From assembly GCA_022447685.1 (NCBI GenBank), contig JAKVAO010000011.1, positions 1 through 52,367 on the forward strand: a DNA stretch of 52,367 nucleotides, read 5' to 3'. A model generated the notes under the pieces. The model was not told where the DNA came from. It saw nothing but the letters and a program-made list of their open reading frames with translations, and did no database searches. The position numbers and the translations under genes are program-made. Shown in pieces: positions 14,707-23,105 of this stretch (positions are counted from its first letter, which is position 1; each line of letters begins with the position of its first letter). The DNA is from Candidatus Caenarcanales bacterium (GTDB lineage Bacteria; Cyanobacteriota; Vampirovibrionia; LMEP-6097).

Positions 14707-16127
14707 TTAATTATTGGAATTAGAGACTCCTTGTATTTTTTCCAGGAATCAATTGAACTGTTATAAAGCTTTTGTCTAACTTGAAGTAGGCTTGCTGTTT
14801 GTACTACTCTTTTATTTTCATAAAACTTTAGATATTTATCATCCCAGTCTAAATCTAGATAGTTAATAAGATTTTTAATCTCTTGTTCAGGAGCTTCAAC
14901 TAAAGTTTCATAGTCGACATTATAGAGTGCATGAGGAAAGTTTCTTTCCCATAGTTTTATGAATTTGTTAAATACTTTGTAGTAATGAAATAAATCATCA
15001 AATGAATATGAATAAGGAACACAGTTTGAGAAAAAATTAATTTTGAAACTTGACCAAGCTGAGGCTATAGCATCCCGCGATGTATAAATGATTTTAGCTT
15101 CTGGAAAGATTTTTTTTATAAACGCTACAAATTCAAAATTACTTAGAAGTTTATCTACAATGATTTTATTGTTTAATTTAGTTTCAAGTTGATATGAGAC
15201 TTTGCTGAAATATGAGTTTCTTACTTTTGAGATTTTCTCAGAGTCGAAGCTGTTATATATTTTAAGAAAATCATTTGCATTTCTGATTGATTTATAATCA
15301 ATACCAAGTGAAGCATATAAATAGTTAGTTTCACCTATTCCAATTACATTTTTATTAGATGATAGAATCTGTTCTATCAAAGTACTTCCAGATCTGGGTA
15401 CTCCAACTACAAAAATCAATTGAGGTTCATCTTGTTGTTTTTGTGATTCAAGCTTTTTATTTTGTTCTTTTTTAAAATCATCACTTAGAGTAAGAAATTT
15501 ATTTAGAGAATATTTGTATTCAATTATTTCTTGTTGATAATGATTGTTTTGTTTTTTGAGTTCAGCACCTTTACAGAAATTTGCAAATGCTTTTTCTGTA
15601 TCATTTAACGCATCGTAAATATTTGCTAGTGCAAAATGTAAATTAATTCTTGCAAAGTTATTTATCGATTCACTTTCTAGTAATTTTATAATGTGATTTT
15701 TATAATTTTCACCTTTTAGGTGTTTATGAAGACTGCAAAAATTATATATGCTTTGAGTATCATATGGATTTAGTGATACTGCAATTTTAAATTCTTCTTC
15801 AGCTAGTTTCTTTTCCCCAACTCTTGAATAAGCAACTCCTAGTAGTGAACAGGCTCTATCGCTTTTGGGATTTAGACTTTTTGCGGCTTTGAAAAATGTT
15901 ATGGCTTTGTTTATTTGTCCAAGATCGCTATAGAATTTACCAAGTTTAATAATGGCATCGTGGTTTTTGGAATCACGTTTAAGTATTTCTAAGTATATTC
16001 TTTCTATTTCAAAAAAATATTTATAATTTAAATTCTTTAGAAACTCTTTATGGTAGTTGTCTGCTTTACGGAGTAAAGTTTGAGTTGTTTCTTCTTCTGC
16101 AGTACTTATATTATTTGCTTCTAACAT
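14640..16127 (-). CDS. TPR-sulfotransferase
   Basis: Residues about 15-215 of this 495-residue protein hold TPR repeats (for example DAIIKLGKFYSDLGQINKAI and SLLGVAYSRVGEKKLAEEEF). From about 235 a sulfotransferase domain begins with the intact PAPS loop FVVGVPRSGSTLIEQILSS. A 3'-phosphate region near IIYTSRDAIASAWSS and a final LLQVRQKLYNSSIDSWKKY motif follow. It should sulfate a protein or glycan partner chosen through the TPRs. The C-terminal 18 residues after SLIPIINQSF are encoded antisense to the end of the DUF4143 ATPase gene and are not family-like. It overlaps rfbB by 17 bases and is translated after it. Confidence 0.88.
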   Translation of the reverse strand: MLEANNISTAEEETTQTLLRKADNYHKEFLKNLNYKYFFEIERIYLEILKRDSKNHDAIIKLGKFYSDLGQINKAITFFKAAKSLNPKSDRACSLLGVAYSRVGEKKLAEEEFKIAVSLNPYDTQSIYNFCSLHKHLKGENYKNHIIKLLESESINNFARINLHFALANIYDALNDTEKAFANFCKGAELKKQNNHYQQEIIEYKYSLNKFLTLSDDFKKEQNKKLESQKQQDEPQLIFVVGVPRSGSTLIEQILSSNKNVIGIGETNYLYASLGIDYKSIRNANDFLKIYNSFDSEKISKVRNSYFSKVSYQLETKLNNKIIVDKLLSNFEFVAFIKKIFPEAKIIYTSRDAIASAWSSFKINFFSNCVPYSYSFDDLFHYYKVFNKFIKLWERNFPHALYNVDYETLVEAPEQEIKNLINYLDLDWDDKYLKFYENKRVVQTASLLQVRQKLYNSSIDSWKKYKESLIPIINQSFRKSSSNSYESSKSSILIK

Positions 16128-17163
16128 TTACTCTTGTACTTGTTTCTTTTGTACTTAACCAATTTGGATTATTTAAATACCAATTAACTGTATCTTTTAA
16201 ATTTTTACTAAAATTAGACTGAATTTCAAAGCCAAGCTTTTTAAGTTTTCTTCCATCCATTGAATACCTAAAATCATGTCCCTTCCTGTCTTCCACGTAT
16301 TTTATTAAGCTTGTAGCTTTATTAAGTATTTTAAGAATCTCAGTTGACATTTGAATATTTGTAATTTCACTATGACCTGGGATATTATAAACTTCGCCTA
16401 TTTTTCCATTTTGACGAATAAAGTCTATAGCTTTACAATTGTCTTCAACAAATACCCAGTCTCTAATATTTAGACCATCACCATAAATTGGAATTGTCTG
16501 ATTTTTAAGAGCATTGCTGATAACTACTGGTATTAATTTTTCTGGATATTGATAAGGACCAAAATTGTTACTTGATCTTGTAATAATACAAGGTAGTTGG
16601 TAAGTTTGATAGTAAGATCTTACAATACAGTCAGCTGCAGCTTTACTCGCTGAGTATGGATTGTTAGGTTGTAGAGTCGACTCTTCGTTAGTCGAAGTAT
16701 CTTCAGCCTTTAGTGAGCCATATACTTCATCAGTACTGATTTGTATAAATAGTGAAGTTTCATTTTTAAGACATTGATTTAAAAGATTTTGAGTACCGAT
16801 GACATTATTTATAGTGAAAATATTTGGAGATTTAATAGAGTTATCGACATGTGATTGAGCTGCAAAATTAATTACCTGGTCAAATTTATATTCTCTAAAA
16901 AGTTTATCTAATAATTCTTCATCTAATATTGATCCATTTATTTCATGGTAACGATTGTCAGGACTTAGTTTATGTTTGGAGTTTTGCTTGATATTTGTGA
17001 GAAATTTTTGAGCGAGTATGTCTCTATGGTTATTCTTGCTAATTTCAAAATCAAATTTATCTAAATTGAAAATTTCTGTATTAGGATAGTTTTTGTAAAG
17101 TAACTTTACAAAGTTTGTGCCTATGAAACCAGAGCCTCCAGTTATTAGGATTTTATTTTTCAT
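16111..17163 (-). CDS. rfbB: dTDP-glucose 4,6-dehydratase
   Basis: This 350-residue extended SDR has the NAD loop GGSGFIG (9-15), NFAAQSHVDNSI, STDEVYGS, and the catalytic NPYSASKAAAD (Tyr-x3-Lys). The substrate region FGPYQYPEKLIP and IYGDGLNIRDWVFVEDN is diagnostic of RfbB/RmlB. It turns dTDP-glucose into dTDP-4-keto-6-deoxyglucose in the cytoplasm. The partner genes rmlA, rmlC and rmlD are not in the window. A TATAAT box (17181-17176) lies 12 bases before the ATG. Confidence 0.93.
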   Translation of the reverse strand: MKNKILITGGSGFIGTNFVKLLYKNYPNTEIFNLDKFDFEISKNNHRDILAQKFLTNIKQNSKHKLSPDNRYHEINGSILDEELLDKLFREYKFDQVINFAAQSHVDNSIKSPNIFTINNVIGTQNLLNQCLKNETSLFIQISTDEVYGSLKAEDTSTNEESTLQPNNPYSASKAAADCIVRSYYQTYQLPCIITRSSNNFGPYQYPEKLIPVVISNALKNQTIPIYGDGLNIRDWVFVEDNCKAIDFIRQNGKIGEVYNIPGHSEITNIQMSTEILKILNKATSLIKYVEDRKGHDFRYSMDGRKLKKLGFEIQSNFSKNLKDTVNWYLNNPNWLSTKETSTRVNVRSK

Positions 17164-17316
17164 AGTTATAGATGTATTATAGTCAGGTTTGATTGAATTA
17201 TGACCAATTTCTATCCTGAGTTATTGTAATTTATTTAGACTGTTTAAACGATTATTGAAAGATTTTCAAGATATAGAACTTAGTATTTTACTAGTTCTGG
17301 TGGGTAAATATAAGAT

Positions 17317-18177
17317 ATGAAAGTATTTGAGGAATTTGCTGGGGAAGTAATTAAACATGCGATTCAAGAGCAAGAGAGCTCTAGCTCAATTTATTATGAA
17401 GAGTTAATTAGAACTGGAGTTACAGTTCTTCCAAGTGGCTTTACAGAAGAGCAAATTAATAGACTTAAAGACAAAGTTAAACTTGTTTACCAGAAACAAA
17501 TATTAGAAATTGATCAAGAGAGTCTAGCTCTGATTGGTGATGAAAATGTAGTAAGGTCACTACTAGAGTATGATTCAACTTTTTTAGATTTGGTTTTCGA
17601 AGCAAATTTAATCAACTTCGTTCAAGAGATTTTCAAAGGTCTATTTGTCTTAATTTATCAAAATGGGGTTTTTAATTACCCAGAGCAAAATAAGCAAGAA
17701 CTTTATAAATGGCATAGAGATTTGAATTATCAACACTGGGTAGCAAGTAAACCTTTGGCTATTAATGCACTTTTATGTCTAGATCATTTTGATGAGCATA
17801 CAGGTGGCACTGAGTTTTTACCAAACTCTCATATGTTTGAAAAATTTCCTTCAAATCAATTTGTTATTAGGAATAAAACCCAAGTAAAAGCTAAGCCTGG
17901 TGATTGGATTGTTATGAATTCAATGTTGTTTCATAAAACAGGTGTGAATAATACTTCTAATCCTAGATTTGGTATTAATCAAATGTTTGCGGTTCCGTTT
18001 GTTAATCAATATATTTCTTTAGGAAATCATTTTACTCATAATAAGCTGAGTAAATATATAGATTCATATGGTGAAGATTTTGTTGGTGCTGTTTTAGGTG
18101 AAACTTGGAAATCAGCAGATTCTGCTTATGATTGGCGTATGAATAAAATCAATAAAGTATTAGGAAGTAATAAATGA
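17317..18177 (+). CDS. Phytanoyl-CoA dioxygenase (PhyH) family enzyme
   Basis: This 286-residue non-haem iron, 2-oxoglutarate-dependent oxygenase fold has the iron ligands WHRD (His133, Asp135) and the distal FHKTG (His206), followed by NPRFG with the Arg that binds 2-oxoglutarate. The jelly-roll strands include GGTEFLPNSH and AKPGDWIVMNSMLF. PhyH proteins in polysaccharide loci usually hydroxylate or epimerise small molecules or sugars; the substrate here is unknown. The stop overlaps the next gene's ATG (ATGA), so the two are coupled. Confidence 0.85.
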   Translation: MKVFEEFAGEVIKHAIQEQESSSSIYYEELIRTGVTVLPSGFTEEQINRLKDKVKLVYQKQILEIDQESLALIGDENVVRSLLEYDSTFLDLVFEANLINFVQEIFKGLFVLIYQNGVFNYPEQNKQELYKWHRDLNYQHWVASKPLAINALLCLDHFDEHTGGTEFLPNSHMFEKFPSNQFVIRNKTQVKAKPGDWIVMNSMLFHKTGVNNTSNPRFGINQMFAVPFVNQYISLGNHFTHNKLSKYIDSYGEDFVGAVLGETWKSADSAYDWRMNKINKVLGSNK

Positions 18178-19316
18178 GATTAGATTATCTGGATTTTAAG
18201 GATAAGCTTGATTCTAAAAAAAGAAACACAACTAATCTAGCTGAAGATATTGCTAATAGACCTATATTTTTATTTGGAGCAGGGCAAACAGCTCTCCATA
18301 TAATGTCTAACCTTAATGAAGATATTCTTTATGGATTAATTGATGAAACTCCTGAGAAGCAAGGGCAAGATTTTCACGGTAAAAAAATCTTTTCTTTTGA
18401 AGATGTTATTAATAAGTTTCATTATGATTTTTGTGTAGTTATATCTATTTTTTCACCCAGGGCTTCATATATAGATATTAAAAACAGGTTAGTTGAAAAA
18501 TATAATCTTGACCCTAAAAATATATTTTCTATCTGGGATATCTCTCTATTTCAAAACAAGTGTATGCCGTATTATCATTTTGACTTACCTGAAAAGATTT
18601 TAGCGAGGCTAGATCGGTATGAGTTAATTAATCAAAAGCTTGGAAAAGAATCACAGAAAGTTTTAAAGCAATTCTTAAACCTAAGAATACTAGGATCTTA
18701 CACCAGTTTGGATAAAGTTAAGTCAATATTTGAATTGCTTATTGATAAAGTTAAAAAGACTGATGAGATCTTTTATATTGATGGTGGAGCATTTGATGGT
18801 GATACCGTTTTAGAATTTATAAATTCCTTTCAAGGATTTCATTATAGGGTTTTTGCATTTGAGCCTGATAAATCTAATTATGCAAAATTAATCTCAATAC
18901 AAAATGATTCATCATTAATTTTGAATCAAAATTTTTTCCCTGAACAAAAAGCTTTATGGTCCTCAAGGCAAAGGCTTCCGTTTAGAAATTCAGGTGATAT
19001 GGGATCTTCTATTGATGAGAGTTCTCCTGAATGTGTTCTGACTGAATCAATTGATGGCTTGATGGATCAAATCAAAAACCATCAGTGTCTAATTAAATTT
19101 GATTTAGAGGGAGTTGAGCTTGAGGCTTTGAAAGGTGCAGTGAAAGTTATTTCTCTATTCAAGCCAATTTTAATTATTAGCGTCTATCATAAAGTTGATG
19201 ATTTGTTGGAGATATTTAATTTTATAGAAGAGCTTGTTCCAAACTCATACAAGTATGAATTAAGACAATTTGGTGCTGATGGTAGCGATCTATTACTTTA
19301 TGCAATTCCAAATTAA
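18174..19316 (+). CDS. FkbM-family methyltransferase with N-terminal Rossmann-like domain
   Basis: Residues about 30-135 of this 380-residue protein form a small nucleotide-binding-like unit (IFLFGAGQTALHIMSNL, then GLIDETPEKQGQDFHGKKI). Residues about 190-375 are an FkbM domain: FYIDGGAFDGDTVLEFI (SAM loop), FAFEPDKSNYAKL, and LIKFDLEGVELEALKGAV. FkbM enzymes O-methylate sugars or macrolides. A similar add-on unit occurs in the proteins at 39236 and 46241. The gene is translationally coupled to the PhyH gene and ends at a palindromic terminator. Confidence 0.85.
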   Translation: MRLDYLDFKDKLDSKKRNTTNLAEDIANRPIFLFGAGQTALHIMSNLNEDILYGLIDETPEKQGQDFHGKKIFSFEDVINKFHYDFCVVISIFSPRASYIDIKNRLVEKYNLDPKNIFSIWDISLFQNKCMPYYHFDLPEKILARLDRYELINQKLGKESQKVLKQFLNLRILGSYTSLDKVKSIFELLIDKVKKTDEIFYIDGGAFDGDTVLEFINSFQGFHYRVFAFEPDKSNYAKLISIQNDSSLILNQNFFPEQKALWSSRQRLPFRNSGDMGSSIDESSPECVLTESIDGLMDQIKNHQCLIKFDLEGVELEALKGAVKVISLFKPILIISVYHKVDDLLEIFNFIEELVPNSYKYELRQFGADGSDLLLYAIPN

Positions 19317-19340
19317 TAGACTTGTTACGTAACAAGTCTA
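19317..19340. terminator. Perfect 24-base palindrome between convergent genes
   Basis: The 24 bases from 19317 to 19340 are perfectly self-complementary around 19328/19329 (arm TAGACTTGTTAC). The palindrome starts directly after the FkbM stop and ends 5 bases before the rfbF stop. It likely terminates transcription from both sides, though T runs are short. Confidence 0.6.
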
Positions 19341-19344
19341 ATTA

Positions 19345-20178
19345 TTATTTGATACTAATTAGCTTATGAACTGAGTCTTGAATGCTGACTTGATTATTTT
19401 CTTCCCAAATTTTCCATGGGGCTTGTTTGGTTTGCCACATTCTTTCAAGATCAAGTTTATCTTTAAGCGTATCCATTGGATGCCAGAACCCAGAATGTTT
19501 ATAAGCAGATAACTGCCCAGCACTTGCAAGTGTCTCAAGTGGTTCTCTTTCCCAGATAGTAGTATCATCTTCTAGTAAATTTAATACAGTTGGACTTAAT
19601 ACGAAGAAACCACTATTGATCCAGCCTCTATTCTCATCTACAGGTTTTTCTATAAAGCCTGTTACTTCAGATTTGCCATTTAAGTCTAAGACACCAAATC
19701 TTTTTGGAGGACAAACTGCTGTAAGTGTCGCAAGTTTACCTGATAGTTGATGGTGCTGAATTAATTTACTGATATCTACGTTTGAAACACCGTCTCCATA
19801 GGTCATGCAGAAAGGTTCATCTTCAATGAAATCTTTAACACGTTTTAGTCTACCACCTGTCATAGTGTGCTCACCTGTGTTAACTACCGTTACTTTCCAT
19901 GGCTCACAGTTATTGTGGTGTATTTCCAGTTTGTTATCAGAGCTCATATCAAATGTAATATCAGATTGATGTAAAAAATAATTGGCAAAGTATTCTTTTA
20001 TCATGTAACCTTTATAGCCAGCACAGATTATGAAATCATTGACGCCATGTTGAGAATATATTTTCATAATATGCCAAAGTATTGGTTTGTTACCTATTTC
20101 CACCATTGGTTTTGGTCTAGTTTGAGATTCTTCACATATTCTGGTACCTAAACCACCTGCTAAAATTACTGCTTTCAT
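19345..20178 (-). CDS. rfbF: Glucose-1-phosphate cytidylyltransferase
   Basis: This 277-residue protein has the usual RfbF length. The nucleotidyltransferase signature GGLGTRICEESQTRPKPM (8-25) is intact, followed by IGNKPILWHIMKIYS, CAGYKGYMIKEYF, TYGDGVSNVD, and the GFIEKP and GWINSGFFV blocks. It makes CDP-glucose from CTP and glucose 1-phosphate, the entry to CDP-deoxysugars. A CDP-glucose 4,6-dehydratase is not in the window. A good Shine-Dalgarno (AGAGGGAG, from 20185-20192) precedes the ATG. Confidence 0.92.
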   Translation of the reverse strand: MKAVILAGGLGTRICEESQTRPKPMVEIGNKPILWHIMKIYSQHGVNDFIICAGYKGYMIKEYFANYFLHQSDITFDMSSDNKLEIHHNNCEPWKVTVVNTGEHTMTGGRLKRVKDFIEDEPFCMTYGDGVSNVDISKLIQHHQLSGKLATLTAVCPPKRFGVLDLNGKSEVTGFIEKPVDENRGWINSGFFVLSPTVLNLLEDDTTIWEREPLETLASAGQLSAYKHSGFWHPMDTLKDKLDLERMWQTKQAPWKIWEENNQVSIQDSVHKLISIK

Positions 20179-20292
20179 ATTTAGTCTCCCTCTTGAGATA
20201 AAGATATATACAACTTTTAGACCCCAGTCTGTGAATTTTGATTTAGATAATTTGGATTATATTTCTTTTTAAGTATCAACTAATTAATTGTT

Positions 20293-21993
20293 TTAATGTG
20301 CTTTAGTATATATTTTTTCAAGTTCTGTTTCAAATTTATTTATAAATAGATCAAGGTCTAACATTTCAGTTTTAGAAATTTTATCTCTTAAAGTTTGTCG
20401 ATAATATTCTAATTTTTGCTGGTCTTGTGACAAATTAACTGCAGAGTTAATATACTCTTCAACGCTGTTATTAATTAAGTCGCTTTCTTCTATAGAATTT
20501 AAAAAGATTGAAGTGAAGTGAGATGGGTATTTATTTTGTTTCAGGGTAAGAACTGGCACACCAGCATAGAGCGCATCTAAGCTAGTAGATGAACCGTTAA
20601 AAGGGAAAGTATCTAGGCAAATGTCGATATGTTGATATAGATCAAAGTAATCTTTGCTACTTACTTTAGGTAAAAATTCTAATCGTTCCTTTGCAATATT
20701 TTTTTCTGTAAACCTTTCTATCAAAGTGCTTTTAAATTTTTCATCCTGAAAAGCTTCACCACTTAAAATTAATCTAGAGTTATTGACTCTTTGTAAAATC
20801 TTAATCCAGGCATCAATGACATCAGCATTGATTTTATGAAGTCTATTTAATGAGCCAAATCTAATATAGTTGTTTACTTTAGATAGAAGAGGACTTACAC
20901 TATTGGTATTCTTTTCTTTTACACCGTGGTAAGAGATTAATTTTACTAATGCTTCTGAGTAAGAGTCTTTACTTTGATTATCCATGAAAGGATCATCTAT
21001 GCATATATAATCCATTTCAGCTAAACCAGTTGAGCCCCAATAACCAAAAATACTAATTTGTATTGGTGCTGGTTTGAGAGCAAATATTTCAAGTGAACTA
21101 TGAATAATTAGACCTTGTGAGTCTATAAGAATATCAATTTCATCATCGACTATTTGTTTTGCGATTTTGAGTTTATCTCCATTGCTTATCCAAGTAAATT
21201 TATTTGATATTTTCTCGTATTCTTCAGTGATCTGATCTTTAGTGCCATTAAGTTGATAAGTATAAAATTCAAATTTATCTTTGTTTAATTTAGTGAAAAT
21301 TGGAACTAAACAAGCATCTGAAGAGTTTTTATTTAAATATTTTGAAACTAAGCCTATCCTTATTTTCTTTTTAACTGCATTGTTTTTTATAGTTAAAAGT
21401 TTCTTTTTTTTGTATTCAGAGATCTCAGATTTGGCATTTTGGTCACAAAGAAATTTATTATAAATTGATTTTGCAAATTGATTAATTTCAATATCAGAGT
21501 AGTTTTTAGAATGATGCATCATTAGTAAATACTCTAAATGCATGTAATAGTTTAGTTCTGGATGATTTCTAATTAATTCAAACTCACCTAGAGCTTTATC
21601 TATTGAGCAGGTTCTGTAGTATATCCAGGACTTATAGTAAGGTAGTAAAAGTGTAAAAATATTTGTTACATTAGTTTCAGATTCTAAAAACAATAGTGCC
21701 TGGCTCAAAGAGCCTTGGTAATAAAGTGATCTACCAATAATGAAATGAATATTAGCTTCATTAGGGTTTATTTTTAGAGCTTCTCCTGCAAATGCTAAAG
21801 CATTTTGATGATCTTGTACTAGAGAAAAGCATGAAGCTATTTGTGCTAATAAGTATGAATTACTTTGTTGAGGGTTTGATTCAAAAATTTCAATATAAAT
21901 CTTTAGAGCTTCTGAATAATGTTTTTGTTTGAACTTATTATTAGCTTTTTCAATTAAAATATCTAAATCTTGGTACTTTTGCAATGAAGACAT
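20293..21993 (-). CDS. TPR protein with O-GlcNAc transferase (SPINDLY/GT41-like) domain
   Basis: This 566-residue protein has N-terminal TPRs (about 1-135, for example ALAFAGEALKINPNEANIHF). A GT-B domain of the OGT/SPINDLY type begins near residue 190: IRIGLVSKYLNKNSSD, IDILIDSQGLIIHSSLEIFA, KPAPIQISIFGYWGSTGL, YIRFGSLNRLHKIN, and DICLDTFPFNGSSTSLDAL with GVPVLTL. Bacterial members transfer GlcNAc or other sugars to Ser/Thr of proteins. The usual histidine of the N-terminal lobe (LSxDFxxH) reads VSKYLNKNSSD here, so the acceptor or chemistry may differ. A protein target fits the other TPR enzymes nearby. Confidence 0.88.
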   Translation of the reverse strand: MSSLQKYQDLDILIEKANNKFKQKHYSEALKIYIEIFESNPQQSNSYLLAQIASCFSLVQDHQNALAFAGEALKINPNEANIHFIIGRSLYYQGSLSQALLFLESETNVTNIFTLLLPYYKSWIYYRTCSIDKALGEFELIRNHPELNYYMHLEYLLMMHHSKNYSDIEINQFAKSIYNKFLCDQNAKSEISEYKKKKLLTIKNNAVKKKIRIGLVSKYLNKNSSDACLVPIFTKLNKDKFEFYTYQLNGTKDQITEEYEKISNKFTWISNGDKLKIAKQIVDDEIDILIDSQGLIIHSSLEIFALKPAPIQISIFGYWGSTGLAEMDYICIDDPFMDNQSKDSYSEALVKLISYHGVKEKNTNSVSPLLSKVNNYIRFGSLNRLHKINADVIDAWIKILQRVNNSRLILSGEAFQDEKFKSTLIERFTEKNIAKERLEFLPKVSSKDYFDLYQHIDICLDTFPFNGSSTSLDALYAGVPVLTLKQNKYPSHFTSIFLNSIEESDLINNSVEEYINSAVNLSQDQQKLEYYRQTLRDKISKTEMLDLDLFINKFETELEKIYTKAH

Positions 21994-22115
21994 TATATCT
22001 ACTATTCCAAAACTAAAAATATATCCGATCTATCAAGTGATTGATTCTTATACTTGATTTTTTTTCAGGGAGATTTATAGTTTGATATTGTTGTCTGTGG
22101 ATTGAGTAATAGAAA

Positions 22116-23105
22116 CTAGTCAAGGGAGTTTAGTTGAGTTAGGCTTGGCACATAGTATTGAGCTTTTTTATCTGTTTGTTTTAATATTTTTAATTTAATA
22201 TCATTTTCTCTGCTAATGCTAATAATCCATTCAGCTAACTCTAGGATTGATATTTCTTGTGATGAACCAAGGTTAAATATATTTTTTTTATGTTCTGTTA
22301 ATAATATTTTGAAAATATATATGATCATATCTGAACTATGAAGGTAAGAACGAATTGTTTTGCCGTTACCTTTGATGTTTATATCTTGCTTATTAAGTAC
22401 AGAACTTAAAAAATTAGAAAAAGCAAAATGGCTATTCTGTGGAAAGTATTCACCGAAAAAACTAAAGCCACGAGTAATTAAATATTTATTTTGTGGAAAA
22501 GAGTTTTGAATCAATTTTTCTGCAATACGTTTACCATCTCTATAAGGATGAAAATCTGTTTCAATGATGCCATGAATATTTATTTCTTCTCTGAAATCTT
22601 CTTGTTTAACCGTATTGAAGCCATAAACAGCTCCAGAGCTTAAATAAAGAAATTGCTTTAAATTATGTTTATGGCTTAATTTAATTAAATTATATGTTCC
22701 TTCAACTATGCTTGTGAATTGATAAAGGGCTTCGTTATCATTTTCAGGGATTGTTGTATCAGTAGCCGAGTGGATAATATAGTCGATATCAGAGTTTATT
22801 TGATTTATAAAACTAGGATTGCTAATATCTGCTTTTAATAGTGATAAATATTCTAGGTTTTGAAATTCTGGATGCTTAGTAAGAAATTTTTCAGGGTTTC
22901 TAGAAATGCCTATGATTGAGATGTTTAGGGAGTTGCTTTTTTTGAACTCTACTATTGTTTTTAAAATATTTTTTCCAACAAAGCCAGTAATGCCTGTGAT
23001 TAAGATACTTGTATTATTTAACTTAGTTAATAGTTCTTGAATCTCAGTGAAAATGTACTGGTAATCATTTGTTATAAAATCATTGATAGTCTTTATTCCT
23101 CTCAT
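22116..23105 (-). CDS. NAD-dependent sugar epimerase/dehydratase
   Basis: This 329-residue extended SDR has the loop ILITGITGFVGKNIL (about 32-46), SGAVYG as the catalytic Ser strand, and a Tyr-x3-Lys in PYRDGKRIAEK. GFSFFGEYFPQ and an IKGNGKTIRSYLHSSDM block form the sugar site. The YRDGK spacing resembles epimerases or reductases acting on CDP- or dTDP-keto-sugars. About 30 residues precede the Rossmann fold, more than usual. It overlaps the ThDP gene by 4 bases and probably acts on the same sugar nucleotide. Confidence 0.85.
   Translation of the reverse strand: MRGIKTINDFITNDYQYIFTEIQELLTKLNNTSILITGITGFVGKNILKTIVEFKKSNSLNISIIGISRNPEKFLTKHPEFQNLEYLSLLKADISNPSFINQINSDIDYIIHSATDTTIPENDNEALYQFTSIVEGTYNLIKLSHKHNLKQFLYLSSGAVYGFNTVKQEDFREEINIHGIIETDFHPYRDGKRIAEKLIQNSFPQNKYLITRGFSFFGEYFPQNSHFAFSNFLSSVLNKQDINIKGNGKTIRSYLHSSDMIIYIFKILLTEHKKNIFNLGSSQEISILELAEWIISISRENDIKLKILKQTDKKAQYYVPSLTQLNSLD

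Noticed and set aside
16111..20178. A complete dTDP-rhamnose (rmlABCD) or CDP-dideoxysugar (ddhABCD) cluster
   Set aside because: Only RfbB and RfbF types are present. The other enzymes of either pathway are not in the window.
22032..22058. ATCAAG and CTTGAT with a T run, terminator-like on the plus strand
   Set aside because: No plus-strand gene precedes it, and on the minus strand the T run lies on the wrong side. Such pairs are frequent in AT-rich DNA.
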